Shown here in pieces: positions 1-12,484 of a DNA stretch of 30,499 nucleotides. The stretch spans positions 1 to 30,499 of the forward strand of contig JAAVTG010000089.1 in the NCBI GenBank assembly GCA_011947345.1. The letters are read 5' to 3'. Both the position numbers and the translations under genes were made by a program. The notes under the pieces were generated by a model. It worked only from the letters and a program-made list of their open reading frames with translations, did no database searches and was not told where the DNA came from. The DNA is from Phytophthora quininea. Taxonomy: Eukaryota > Oomycota > Peronosporomycetes > Peronosporales > Peronosporaceae. The stretch's first letter is position 1. Every line of letters begins with the position of its first letter.

Positions 1-560
1 ACCCGGGACTCCATAATCGCTGATGGAGCAAAGAACTGCCGAGCTGCCACAGCTTCAGGTCGCTAACCAAGTGAGGGTTCAGGTGCCGTAGCGTACTCTC
101 TGTGACTGTGAGACTCAGTGTGGTCGTGGCGACGAGCGAGTCTCAGGACCTTGCTGCAGCCTCTTGGGATGGAGATGTAAGTCCTTGTGGTGGAATGACA
201 ACGTTTTCCAATGCTGCAGGATTTCTTGTGGACCGCAGAGAGTTCCGTCCGTCACATCCACTGCCATTGCTCGTTGGAAGAAGTCGAGTTGGGCATCACG
301 CCGCCCCGGACTCGGTATTTCGTTGGAGATGGGTGGACAGTCGAAAGTACTCGGCCACGACACTCCACGCCGTTCGGCTTGTCGAGGTGCAGCAAATAGC
401 CGCCTGCCTTCGGATTTCGAGGTCATAGACTTCATCTCGCAGTTCTTGGACGTGGTGTGCCAGGCCCTGCTTGCTCCTGTAACGAGCTTGGTTGCGGCGA
501 CCTTATTCTCTGCGGTGTGCGATAGCTTCGGCAGTGTTTATCAAACCCATTCGACTTCGG
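1..560 (-). pseudogene. bZIP transcription factor pseudogene (Cys-type family), runs off the left edge
   Basis: The minus strand carries a broken copy of the bZIP family found intact at 1036-2038 and 18886-19904. Near 480-515 it reads RRE, a TAA stop, then GRRNQARYRSKQ, where intact copies read RRERCRINQARYR. The stop is inside the basic region and the family Cys is Gly. The zipper and the WSVVAEYFRL segment follow in the same frame to about 300. The frame then changes and AQLDFFQRAMAVDVTDG to FHHKDLHLHPKRL follows (about 290-160). A further change gives DSLVATTTLSLTVTESTLRHL (about 130-60). The last readable piece, LLHQRLW, reaches the window start. No clear N-terminus is visible in 560-899. 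The in-frame stop separates this copy from genes broken only by one-base indels. I infer it is a true pseudogene. Confidence 0.8.
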
Positions 561-1012
561 TAGCGCCTCGGTGCATCGGAATCCGACTCCACATCTCTGC
601 TTGTGCTGCTGCAGTCTTCGTGGATCCAATTCAAGTAGTTGTTGGCCATAGCCACAGTACTTGAGTGGGGAAAGGAATTGTGTCGATCTGCGCTCCCGAG
701 TAGCGTTTATAGTGATGACGTGCTTGTGAGCAAAGACGTCGACACAACTTGCCGGACGGGAAGGCCTGGGGCTGTCTGCACCGTATCCCCGCCATTCATT
801 GAGACAAAGAGTGTTCATCGCCATCTTCTGCTCCGTTGAAGCCGTGGCGAGTTTCACGAATCGCGAGCTCTTCGATCTGGAGCGGATGGTTGCATCCATC
901 GATCACGTGACGTTCTACTCACTGGTTTGAGCTCTCGCCATCCTTGTTCACGAGCTTGCTGTCGCTGCGGAGGGGTGGCCTGGTGGCTGTAGATCTAGAG
1001 CAACCGCTTGGT
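560..1012. other. Intergenic region between divergent bZIP loci
   Basis: This stretch lies between the bZIP pseudogene (-) and the bZIP gene (+). It probably holds the degraded N-terminal end of the pseudogene plus the shared promoter. Its open frames match nothing I recognise and lack the family N-terminal motif (PPNxHSLSD). The only notable site is the CACGTGACGT box at 904-913. Confidence 0.5.
904..913. promoter_or_regulatory. Composite G-box/C-box (CACGTGACGT), candidate bZIP binding site
   Basis: A CACGTG palindrome overlaps TGACGT, both classic bZIP targets. It lies about 120 bp upstream of the bZIP gene start at 1036. A second palindrome, ATCACGTGAT, sits at 2054-2063 just past the end of that gene. 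Binding or autoregulation is inferred only. Whether Cys-type oomycete bZIPs keep this specificity is not known to me. Confidence 0.35.
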
Positions 1013-1030
1013 CTTTCATTCTCCAATCGG
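1013..1030 (+). promoter_or_regulatory. Initiator-like element upstream of the bZIP gene
   Basis: The sequence TTTCATTCTCCAATCGG resembles the oomycete initiator consensus (GCTCATTYYNCAWTTT). It lies directly before the ATG at 1036, which would leave a very short 5' UTR, common in oomycetes. The match is partial and no transcript start data are available. Confidence 0.4.
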
Positions 1031-1035
1031 TAGTC

Positions 1036-2038
1036 ATGGACAGCTCCCTCTACCCGCCCAACCGCCATTCCCTCAGCGACACAATCGTCGGTGGTATCGT
1101 ACAGCCCAAGGACCATCGATTCGACTATTCGAGCGAGCAGTACTTCAACGCGGCTTCCCCGTCAAGCCCTTCCTTTCATCGGCCAAGTTCTATTGCGGTT
1201 CAAGACGAGGCATCGGAGCGAAAGCGCTCGACTCAGCTCCAGTCTTCGGCACCGTCAAAGCCGCGGCTAGAGTTTGCTCAGCGATCCAAGTCGCGTCGGG
1301 AGCGTTGCAAAATCAACCAAGCTCGCTACCGCAATAAGCAGCGCCAGCACGTGGAACATCTCGAGAGTGGCGTTCAGCAGCTACATAGCGACATCGACGC
1401 TCTCCAAGCTAGGAAGCAGAAGCTCGTCCGCAGCGCCCCAACAGGCGAGGAAATGTGGAGTGTGGCGGTGGAATACTTTCGACTCTTTCGACACGGCTAT
1501 ACGGTGCCTCCCATTGCTACGAACCCTGCGACCAGCATCCCAGAACGGTCTCAACTCGAGTTCCTTCAGGCAACGATGGTGCCCGATATGGACCACAGAG
1601 CCTTGGACATTCTGGAGCAGTGGAGACACTTCTCGCTTCACCACAAGGACGTCAACTACCGGTTGAAGCGGCTGGAGCGAGGTCTGGGCGATTCACTGAA
1701 GGCCACGACAACCACCAGCTTCACTATTACCGAGAGCATTGATGAACTTGTTCCCGTATTTGGGGAGTTCTGAGGACGACAACGATGGCGAGTGGTCACA
1801 AATTGCCAAGCGACTGCTAAACCGGAGGCTCGAGGTGCAAGGATCAGTGAATTTCCACTGGGACAGCGCTCGTGGTCGAGTGATGCGGTTGGAAACACAA
1901 AGTGATCTGTTGTCGCCGGTGCTGAAGCTGCTCGGCAGTCTCCAAGACGTCGCTGCTGTCTTTGACGGCGCTCTCATCACTCCAGAATGCAAACTACTCG
2001 TTAGGGAAGGAAGGCGGCAATGGCAGCCCAGCGGTTGA
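1036..2038 (+). CDS. Cys-type bZIP transcription factor with NTF2-like C-terminal region (one frameshift)
   Basis: Predicted nuclear DNA-binding protein of about 334 residues. The basic region is SRRERCKINQARYRNKQR, with Cys91 at the position of the normally invariant bZIP Asn. Leucines at 109, 116, 123 and 130 form four zipper heptads. Then come WSVAVEYFRLFRHGY (141-155), FLQATMVPD (177-185), LEQWRHFSLHHKDV (193-206) and a Thr-rich ATTTTSFTITE strand (223-233). This order also occurs in the paralogues and resembles an NTF2/SnoaL-like fold (inference). The first frame stops at 1773. The conserved tail (MNLFPYL, then WDSARGRVMRLET) continues one base out of frame to 2038, with the break near 1735-1742. 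The start is supported by the family N-terminus (DSSLYPPNRHSLSDTIVGG) and the initiator-like site. A single indel in a conserved gene fits an assembly error, though a recent mutation is possible. Confidence 0.85.
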
Positions 2039-2274
2039 CTCGAAGTGTCATGCATCACGTGATCCTTGTTGACGACGCCGTCTCTCCTCGGATTTGAGGC
2101 GACATCGATGATGGCGAATGCTGACTGCGCGCGCGATCAACGCTGGCAGGACGTTTTGTATGGACAGTGCATGAACATAGGGCATTCGCGGCTCGCAATC
2201 GACGATGACCCAAAAATCTAGCAAATAGATAACACAGCTGTGAGTGACCTTGCCAAATTGAAAGAAATCCTCCT

Positions 2275-5200
2275 TCATCTACTTCGTTTAGCTCGACCAC
2301 CACGTTGTTCGCTGGTGGGTCCGCTACTTGCAGTGGTGATGCCCAATCGTGCTCTTGAAGCGCTTGAGCTGAGACTTAAACTGCTGGTCGGTCCGCTCGT
2401 TCGACTGCCCGGCGTCGCATCCGGATAAACTCCTTTGACATTGAAAGTCCACTGCATCTCCTCGGTGGTGATCACAAGCTGTCCGGACTGCATCTTGCCA
2501 TAGCCAGTGGGGGTGAACGAGACCACAAACGACGCTCCGTCCTCGCTCCCGTACGGGGCAGCTCTCCCTCGCTGGGATAGACTGTGAATGCACTCGACGA
2601 GCCGATGGAGAACTCTGCCTGGAACGCCGCCGACTCTCGAAACTGGTTGCGAAGTTGGAAGCCGACGCTGGACGTTTGGTTCAGACTCGACTCGATGGAG
2701 AGCACGTCGTCTACTGGCGGGTCGCCAGCATCGAGAGCGACGTCAAAGCGCCACAGTCCGCCACTTTGTTTCTTAACCAACAAGGCGATTGATCCTCGAT
2801 ATGGTCGCAGCGGCTCAAAGCGAATCGTGTACGGGAGACTGAGACTCGGTCGAGAACTTGAGAGCAATGGCAACGGTGTCACAGTTAACGCCCGCTCGAT
2901 GGCTCTGGCAGTCGCCATCGGGCCAAATCGCTCTGCGTCGATGTCCCATTCCACCGTGAAGATTTCGTTCTCCAAGTCCATTCCATCAGGAGCGGCGAGC
3001 AGTTCACACTCAACGCGCTTCTCAACGAAGTCGCGGGCTTGACACGCTAACGTTGCAAGAACTCGAGGGTGGAGAGGAGCTTCAGCTACGCCACGCAGCG
3101 GATATCGCCACTCAAGCTCCGCGTACTCGTCTCCGCCGTTGACAATGAGCTCGGCTCGGGTCTCACTCACTACACGCGGTAAAAACGAGATGGGAACCTG
3201 AAGCAGCCCAAAGCTCTCGAGTGCCCGCTTCTTCTTGAGCAGCATGTCGAACACTGGGGAAGCAGTGGACGCTGGTTTGGCCTTTGACGAAGACGATTTC
3301 CCTTCCTCTTCAGTCACAAGTTTCACGTCGACACGCAGGGGAGCAGCGAAAGGATTCTTGAAGGCAAACAGCGTCGAAGCTGCTTCTTGAACGCGCGCAG
3401 TCACCACAAGAGGTTTCATCACACTGGGAGCTCGACCTCGACCACGAACCGTAAACTCCCAATCACTCGCGACGTCTTTCTCGAAGAAAACGATGCTGGT
3501 ACTCTCAAAGTCGGACAGTGACGACGGCGTATACTCGACAATGACACTAGCTCGACCGAACGGAGACAGCAGCACCCGAGTTGGCACTTTGGTCGAGTTG
3601 GTTGCAGAATTTGAGCCTTTGATGGAGAAATTGCGTGTGTTGCTGATGCGGTACTGCAAGTGAAGCTCTTGGTTGCTCGGGTTCTGGATCCACAGTGGCT
3701 GTGTGCAGACGTCCCCGACAGCACACGACATATCGTCGAGCTCTTGTGGTGCTGCAGACTCGGCGATGAGCTTCAGTCGATACCAAAACTGCCCGATAGC
3801 ATCGCTGGAAAATAAGATTGCTCCTTCCTCTCCGTCAGTAACCAGCAAAGGCGAGTAGACCAATTCGTACACTCCAGACTGCTTGGCTTCTAGTGTGAAC
3901 GTAGCAGGACCGAGTAGGCCGCGACCTTGGAGCTCGACAGCGAAAGTAGTTTCACTGTCCAAAGGATTCGCCAGACCAATTTCCACACCCACAGCTTCTC
4001 GTACAGGAGCTCTCATTTCCAGCGTGGTCTCTGGCTCTGGCGGACTAACCGAAGCCTCCACCGTGTACCACAGATATTCGTTCGTTGCTTCGTTCGTGAA
4101 CGTCACCGAACCAAAGTACGACCCACTTACCAGAGGGCTGAACGTCAGGGGGTATATGACTTTGCAGGCTGATCCGCTACCGCCAGGAACTGTAATCGTG
4201 GAGGCCCCAACAACATCTCGTAAATCGGACTCGACCTTGAAAACCTGCGGGGCATTTACGTCTCCACCAGGGAGAGCAACCACGTCGAAATGGTGCAAAA
4301 CACTAGCACGAGCTTGACACGACAGCACGACGTGGTCCTGAGCAAGCGGTTCTTCGCCATAGCCGCTCAGTTCGAACTCGAATTGCTGCTGTGTCGATGT
4401 GTTTAAAAGCACAAAAGTTCTGGTCTCGTGGTACATCCAAGACGGCGTGAAACTCAGTGGATAAGTCGCCGACCTCTTGGCAGGAACTACGAGACTCGGT
4501 GGGCCTGAAAACATCGACGCAGGAGCTTTCCCGTTGCCATTTGTGGTCGGAGCGTCAGTGTTGCCATTGCTGAAAATCGCTTTGAGTGACCACGTCGTAT
4601 CCGTCGGGTTGGAAGAGGGATCTCTTGTACGATAGTGTGTCGAGCTGGGGCCACAAATTCAAGTTGGGTCTTGATGTTTGGCTCTTTGACTTTCGCCACG
4701 AGGTCGTACACCCGAAGCTCGGTACTACCACACGTCGTGTTGCGGGACCGTAGCAGCAGTTTGCAAGCATAGCGACCTGCTCCTTTGGCTGGAAGTCGAT
4801 GAGAACACTATTTGTGCCAGCGAGCGAAGACCGAGGGGTGCTAAGTCGTGCTTGGTTGGTTTTCAGAGGCATTTTCGGACCCGAGCTGGTGTCGTTGCCA
4901 GACCCGTCGGATCTTCCCGACACGGGCATTTGTTTAGCTGTCCCAGTGGTTAATGTTAACTCTGGGAGTGTTGCCGAGAAGAACGGAGAGTTGAAATCCA
5001 CGTGGAACCTCGCGTGGTGGGTCTCTTCGCAGCGTTTGAGACCGTCTTTCAGTTTTGCTCGCAAGTGGCCACTAGCACGCTCAACAAACACTGTCAGTGC
5101 ACGAGACAGCAGGGGTTCTTGATCGGGATTGTCAGCTCTCGGACGAATCGGAAGCGGGCAGCTCCAGCCCCAGCTCCACCGACACTTGCAGCACTGGATG

Positions 5201-8200
5201 CCTCACATTGCATTTCCATCGTCTCAAGACTGGCAGGAAGGTGCGCGACAGCATGAACTTCGTACAGGAACTCGCCAATGTTTTCGTCCAGGAACAGCAA
5301 CTGGCACTTGTAGTTCCCGGGAAGCAGCGGAAGAAACTCCAGCTTGACTTTGGCGGATCCGTTCTTGCGGATGGAAATTGTAGCCCCGTTGCCCAGTCCT
5401 GAGGCTGGAACAGGCAAAACACCACCTTCTACAGCCGGCGAGTCTTCACCGTTGAGCATACTGCTGCTGTTGCTTCCGGACGTACCAAACTCTGGCAGGT
5501 AAAACGGCTGCTGAGCACAAACACACCACGCAGAATCCGAATCCTCTCCACGATTCTTCCCACCAAGTTTCCTTTGGCCGAAAGCAGCAACATCACTCTC
5601 GTTGGAAGAGCTCTCAACTCCTTGCATTGGCGGCCGGTCCTGGATAGAACGGCGTCGTCCTTGTGACGATGGCAACACGCCAGAAACCGAGATTGATGAG
5701 CCGCTTACTCCGCCATTGCCATCACTTGATACCTGCTGCTGGGTCATCGACAATTTGAACGACGCGTTGGCTGGGAATTGGTTCTCGATCAAAAGCTCCT
5801 CCACGCGCTTCTCGTACGTCTTTGTCTCAATTTGAATGACCCGCACAGGCTTCCTCGACACGATATTCGACTCGAGCAGAAACACCATCGTTGCTCCTCC
5901 TCCACCCATCGAGGAACCGCCACTTAGATCTCCTCGAACCGCTTGAAATACCAGTCTAGCCGTCACCTTCCGTGAGAATCGCGGGCGGAAAGTGACGACA
6001 AATGCCACCGTTTTTCCAGGATCCAAGACCAGCTCGTTCGACTCAATAGTGAACTCACTCGCGACTGCACTGGTGTCTCCATTTCCCCCTACTAACCCGT
6101 TTGAACCGACAGAATTGCGATCGGCTCCATCCAGGAAAACGTGATAACGTAGCGGCCGCGCACTTGGATTCTTCAGCTCGATGCTCTTCTCCATCACTTG
6201 GCCCAAGCCGCCGCGGAATTCAATCGTAGCTTTGGGGATGAACTGCGGTAAGGTTTGATGTAAATGCAGCAACAACAGCAGAAGCTCGCGTCCTGTATAT
6301 TGGCGCAAAATCGCGTCGCATCCAGACCAAAGTCCAGTCCAAACGCACCGAGAGTCTGTAGCAAAATACTCGCTTGGTGTTGCAACTGCGAAGCTGAGGG
6401 AGGACGACGAGATCGAGAAGTGGCGGAGTCGGTGGCCCACCGAAAGCAATGATACGCATCCTGGTCGACTGAAAGCGTCGGGATATGGGCAGCTACGATG
6501 TGGAAGAACCAGCGTCCGTCGCGTAAATCGCGGCCAATGTCAAGTAGCTGCGTTTCAAGAAGATTGCCCTGAGTTGTCGGGGCTGCATAGTAGCAGGGTT
6601 TTGTGGCTTATGGAACGCTCGAATTCGGTCGCACAGCCACTGGATTAGCACCATCTCCGCCTCGCTGTAGATGTTGCTGCCTTGACAAGCTCGTCCTGCA
6701 GAATTTGAAGATTTCTCACCTTTGTGCTTGTCATTCCGAGTGACCGGATTCCCACCAGAAGGACTGTCGCCATCGCTTTGAACCTGTTGCTGGTACCCTC
6801 TCCACGTTATTCTCGAGTAGAAAACACTTGATGACCTGGTAGATGACCTTCATCCAGGCATTGGAACTCACTGATGGGAATTCATTCGTCAACACTCGAC
6901 GTCTCGTCACAAACGGAAGCATTGCGATTGAAGGTGAAGACAACAGAGCAGGGTCGGCTTGCGGATGTTCGCAAGCTCGTAGATAGAACTCCTGTGCTAG
7001 CAAGTGCTCTGGGTAAATGTCGTGCACCATAGCGCCGTAAGATCGAAGAAATCGTAGTAGCTCCACGAACTGGTTCGTGTACTGAGTCAGCTGGTCTTTC
7101 TTCGTCGGGGAGGAGTTGATGCTGCTCCACCATTTGCATTTGGTTTAGCCCCAGCAGCAGGAGTCGAGTTGGCCTCAGCCTTGCCGTTTTTGCGTTTGCT
7201 GTTCGTGCTAGCTCCACGTAGTGAAGGGACAGCCAACCCACCAGGCTTCTTAGTGCAGATCATGTCGAGGAGTTCATACAGTGGACGGCCGGCGGAGTCG
7301 GCAAAATCCTCAGGGAATCGAACCACCGGTGTACGAAGGAAGTTGGCGTTGAGATACTGCATCACGAGCTCACTTTCTCCGTCCGCAAAGGCAGGGGAAG
7401 AGTTTGATACCATCGCACTCGAGTTGTCGCCATTTAATCCCGTCAACGGATCAACTTCCACGACGCCGTTGGAGTTCTGTGTTGCTGACTCCTTTGTCGC
7501 TTTCTCCAACTCGGCTTGTGCTTGTTTGGAGGAGAGTAAGTAGACTGGAAACCGACCCGATCTGTGAGTGTAGAATTGATAGTCGTTTGAAGGTTTTCCG
7601 TCACTCTCGATGCTCTTAGTACTCGCAGCCCCGTCCTCGCTTGCTTCGCTTCTTGACGACTCTTTTCGACCATGACGAGGCGACCCATTCGAGCCTTCGA
7701 GTAGCTCTCCAGCAAGACCATGCGCTTGAAGGAAGCTGTAGTTGGTGAACAAACAGTTCTCTGCACAACCTGCCACCGCTAGTGCGAACGAGTTGCCGTC
7801 GGAGTCGAAAAATTCGAGACGGGCGTTGAAAGCCACGCTGGTGTTGCTGGTAAACCTCAACTCTACCGGAAGACTCGGACATGCCATACTCAGCGTCTTG
7901 CCCCGAGGAAATAACACACTCAATGGTGCTCGTGCAGTATCTAGCGGCACTCGACAAATGAGTTCGAGGTGGTCGTAACCTGTGGCGAAGACTTGGAACT
8001 GAGCGCTTGCTGTCATCCCTAAGGGGACAGTAGGAAGGACGACCCTGTTCGTTGAGAAGGACAAGTGCGGGTGGATACCTTCGCCTCGCAAGCTCAGGTT
8101 GACGTAGGGCTCTCCTTCAACCAATAGAGTCAGCTCGTCCTCGGTGTATTCGACCGCATCGAGTGGCAAGAAGCTCACCCGGACCGTGACTTCTTCTCCC

Positions 8201-11200
8201 ACTGCCAGTTCACCACGATCTGGAGCTACGTGAAACACCACCGCCGTCGCACTGCTTGTCGGGTTCGCAGCTGCGATTTTCTTGGCAAGTGTTGAGCTGG
8301 AATTCGCGGCTGTACCTGCAACGGTGGCAGCAGCAGCACCCGCAGCAAACGTCACGAGGTTTCCTTGTCGTAGGCGAGCCGTGTCAATCTGCCACCGAAG
8401 AGGCTCTTCGTCGTCGTTGGTCAGCACGAGTTGCTTGGTGTACGGCACTTTGCGGATACCTTCGCGGGTGATAACGCACCGTTGGAAATGCAGCGTGGAG
8501 GTGGAAAATCGGAGTCTGGGAACGATCGCTCGAGCGAGTATCTGACGACGAAGAGGGTGGCTTCCTCCGCTATTGGTTTGGGTGTTGACTCCCGCAATTT
8601 GTAGCGGCAAAACGAGGTCGTGGCTGACTGCTTTCATCGGAGTGAAGACGAGTTGGCACGATATCGTCGCGTGAGGCGGCACGATAATTTGCCATTTGGA
8701 GCATCGAGCGTCCGGTAAATCGTTTCCGGTATCGGCTTCAGTCTCTCTGGGCTTGTCGTCGGTTAACGGCACGAAAATATTGCTAGAGTCCTCGATCTGG
8801 GAAAGCAGGCGCTGTGGAGTTGCCAAGGCAAACTCCGAGAAGGCCTGTGAGCTTAGCTCCAGAAACAAACTTGCTGGGATGCCGCTGTGGTTTTCCAACG
8901 AAATAACACGCGGCACGGACACCCCAAGACAACTTCGCCAAAGTCAATCACATCTACAGGAGCTAAAGTGACTTCAGGAACGAGAACGGAGGCGGTCACA
9001 GGAAGACGAATGATCTTCCCACCACGTAGCGCCACCACAATACTCACTTGGGACCCACCACCTTCCAGATTAATTGACCGGTGGGGTAGGAGTCTGACGC
9101 TGAGTTCGGCCTGTTCTTGGGGGTCAATAGCTCCTTGGGTCGGCGTCGCCTGCAAACCTATCGTGGTGCTCATTGACGGTGGGTCCACACTGGCGAAAAA
9201 CACGGCTCGAGTATGAAGACCGAGGTTGGACAGCGTGATCCGCTTCTCACGCTCCACGCCGACCGATATCGTGCCAAAGTCGACTCGTTTTTCACGTGCG
9301 GACACCTTGACTTCTGGAAGAACAGCTCGACAATGCACTGCTCCTTTTGACCGCCCGACACGTCCAATTGTAAGGTTTGAGACAGCAGTAAGGCTCCACT
9401 CCGTTGCGAGATGCCCAGCGCTGTTGCCATAGCCCCGTGATAGATGGTGGCGCGAACACCACTTTGCAGACCTGTGTTGAGGACGGGGCTATCGTTCCGC
9501 TGCTGGGGAGGACTTCGAACACTTGGATCGCAGCACTAGCACCGGTCGCTTTGTCGATGGTGGTGGTGGTGGTGATGGTCGTGGTGGCGTTGCTTTTGAA
9601 GAATCGGGTCGAATATTCCCGTCGGGGGTAGCATTTAGAGCTAAGCGATTCCAAGTAAACGGAGCCTGCGAGTCGCAAGTGTTCGTTAACACCACGTCTC
9701 GAGAGACTGTAGTGCTCAAATCCAAAGCTCCGAAGTCGAAGTTCAATTCTTCTGGCGCAAGCTCGACCACAATTGGGGCCACTTCTGCTACGATGGTGAC
9801 TTGTCGTGGATGCACATTGTTAAGAGAATACGTCAGCGACTGCTGGAAGAACTGCTCTCTTGGCGAGCAAAAGACAAGATCGAAACCTGCTTTCGAGTGC
9901 GGAGGCACGACCTGAGATGATAAAGAGGTTTTTCGGGAAAGCTCTTCTAGCAGACCCGGTCCGCTGTCCTTGCTACCTCCAAAGTGCAGCGTCACGAGGA
10001 CGTTGCTCGATAGATTATTCTGCACGGTGAGACTGCGAGTGGCGTTCCCATTGACGCTGAGCCGTCCAAAGTTGAGCGTCTTTGGACCGGAAACGACCTG
10101 CTCCAGCTCGTCAAATTCCAAAGTGCGAGCGCAATCTGCTAGCTCCACTGGTGTCGCTGGGGCTGCTTTGAATTTCTTCTTGACCAACTTGAATTCGTCA
10201 AAAAACACTTTGGATTGAGCAGCACCACCGCCTGCAGGATTTTGGTTGAGCCACAGAGGATCGTTCGGCTTCGCGAGTGACGGCGGTAGTCGAAGCTCCC
10301 GTGGTTGACATCTACTCTCTCGTTCCATCCCCAGATCGACATCTTCTCCTTCCTGATTGTTTCCACGGGCTTTAGCGACACTTGATTTGAGGTCCTCCGC
10401 TTTGCCTTTCCAGCCTTTCGCCTTCGCTACTCGCTGAGCTCGAGATTGAATCAAATAGTCGCGATAACCAGCTCGATGGTCAGCACGACGAGCGAGCTCT
10501 TTCACACAGTAGGTCAAATGCGTGTTGTTGGTGCCTTGGAATTCGAACTCGTCAAGAGCTGCGGTGCCGTTCAGAGCTGCAACTTCGTACGGAGGTTGTC
10601 GCTGGAATCGACGTGACAATTTTCCTTTCGTTTGTTTGGCTTCTTCCGGCAGCAGGAATTTGTACTTCGGAGCAAAATCTGCTGGAAGAGCTAAGGGGCC
10701 GCCGACGAGGCGTTCGCTGCTGGGAGGTACGGGTCCAACAGCAGCAGCACAACCAAGAACCTTGACGGGAATCTCAAGTACCTGGTCGTTGATCCGCAAG
10801 TTCAAAATGCTGTTGAACGTCCCTAGTTGTGACGGAGCGAAACTCACGACAAGACTTTGGGACTGCAGCACATCAAGTCGACCCACTCGCGGACTCACTG
10901 AGTAGTGAGCGACACCTTTTTCAAACTCAAACCGCACCGGAAGTCCTGACAGATTCTTCACCGAAAGCAACATGTCGGCTCTGTCGTAAGAACGTACGTC
11001 GCCAAAATCCAGCGGCGGTGTCGGCGACAACTGCACTTGAGGGATGTATGTCTTCGCTGAGATGTCAAAGGTCAAATTCTGCATCTGTAGGTCCTCACAG
11101 ATGATGGAGGCGAATGCACTTAGTGCCTGAGCTGGCGCTGGTAGCAACGCAAAGGAGAACCAGTAGAGTCGAGACTTCCGTCGCTGCTACTTGGGGATGG

Positions 11201-12484
11201 AGCATCGTCTCCGTTATGCAAGCTATCGCCATCCTGTTTGCGACCCAGTTGCTCAATCATTTCAAAGCTCATCGCTCGTGGACGATATGTGAACGTGATG
11301 ACTGCTTCACTGAATGGGTCGATGCGCCCGTCTGGAGGACTCACTTGGAGTTCCTTGCGTCGCTCGTACGCTTCACGGTCTTCTTCTAGTCCAGTCGAGC
11401 TGCCCATTCCAGAACCTCCAGTACCACCACCACCAAACGAAATCGACGTCTTAAACGTCAGCGGCTGAGGACCATTATTGCGCAGCAGCGTCTCGATTGT
11501 CTGCGTTTCGCCAGCAAAAAGTGACCCGAAGAAGAGCGAGTGCACAGGCTCCAGTCCCTTTCGCAGCACCAACTCCGCCGTGTGCTCCACGACGTTCCCC
11601 GAGATGTCGACAACTTTCTCCGCTGACGGTGGTGTCGTTTTCAGCTGCTCTGGTATTTCGTCTTCGTCTTCTCCTTCTCGGCGTACAATCTCCCAAATGC
11701 GGACGCGAACAATTCCTCGGAAAACTCCAGTCTCGAGTCCATGGACTTCGACTTTGACACTTGTTCCTTCGTGCGGCCCCAGCCTCCCGCTCGGCGGGGT
11801 CACTGCGATCGCTGTTTTCGACGTCGAGTGCAGGCTTTGGTTGCTGTTTTGATTGTCAGCGTCGAAGACTTCGACGAGGAATTGTCCCGGACGAGGGCCA
11901 GAATTCCGAACCTCCACGAACCGAGCAGTTCGTTGAGCAAGCACCACGAGTCCGAGGTCACACAACGCCGGGGTCACTTCTAACAGCGGACCTGCCCGAC
12001 GAGCAATCAACGGCACCTCTAGAGTTGATCCATCGTCACCGCGGAGTTGCAGAGCATCGTGAACAATTGCAGGTGTCGAGTCCACCTTTGGTTCGTCGTC
12101 ATGGTCCGAATTCGCGTTGTCCGTTTCTGGCTGCTCGAAAGCAACTTCGTACTTCGCACTGAGTCCCGGAGGCAGCGTGACGGTGGCGTTCTCGGTCCTG
12201 GCGAGGTCCCGGCCTCGCAGTAACACGCGGAATGGTGACGCATGTCGCGGTGGTGTCAACCGAAAGCGAACAGCCCGGTCGCTGGCATTGCGGACGCTCA
12301 GATTGGCGATATAGCACGAGCCCCGTTCGAAAGCGCCAAATTCGATTGCAGACGGCGCCACCTGCAACGCCAACGAGGCTTTGTCTCCCCGGAGACCGCA
12401 CGGAGTCGACGGTCGTCCCAGCGCCGGCGCTGAAAGCATTGCTGCAAAAATGAACGAGATCTGAAAGACGCAGCGTCGCTTCAA
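2275..12484 (-). CDS. CFAP47: CFAP47-like cilia/flagella-associated protein, giant ASH-domain protein with CH-like insert (multiple frameshifts)
   Basis: An axonemal protein expected in the zoospore flagellum. Animal CFAP47 is needed for sperm flagella and acts with other central-apparatus proteins. About 3,400 codons, no clear intron, and similar in length to animal CFAP47 (about 3,200). The N-terminal half is a string of immunoglobulin-like ASH/MSP-type modules (such as FGAFERGSCYIANLSVRN, and DFGTISVGVEREKRITLSN near 9270). A CH-like segment lies near 6300-6680 (LIQWLCDRIRAF, LLDIGRDLRDGRWFF, LLLLLLHLHQTLPQFIPKA), followed by ENIGEFLYEVHAVAHLP and KNP-type strands. The C-terminal end (SGQLVITTEEMQWTFNVKG) matches the CFAP47 terminus. 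Segments are split at about 11175, 9595, 9435, 9347, 8924, 7109, 6800, 6581, 6315, 5114, 4782, 4609 and 2549. Nearly all breaks are mended by one extra base in a run, so I read this as one live gene. Met at 12439 is an alternative start, since the first 15 residues look like an extension. Confidence 0.9.

Noticed and set aside
9540..9600. GTGGTG-type microsatellite
   Set aside because: It lies in the CFAP47 frame and encodes a Thr-rich stretch; a coding low-complexity tract, not a separate repeat feature.
2275..12484. CFAP47 region as a pseudogene or as about a dozen separate genes
   Set aside because: Segments follow the order of one known protein, and almost all gaps close with one base at short runs. 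No internal stops remain within the segments, unlike the bZIP pseudogenes.
12439..12484. Signal peptide on the CFAP47 N-terminus
   Set aside because: The hydrophobic start (FQISFIFAAML) lies before an alternative Met, and the protein family is cytosolic/axonemal. More likely a start-site artefact.
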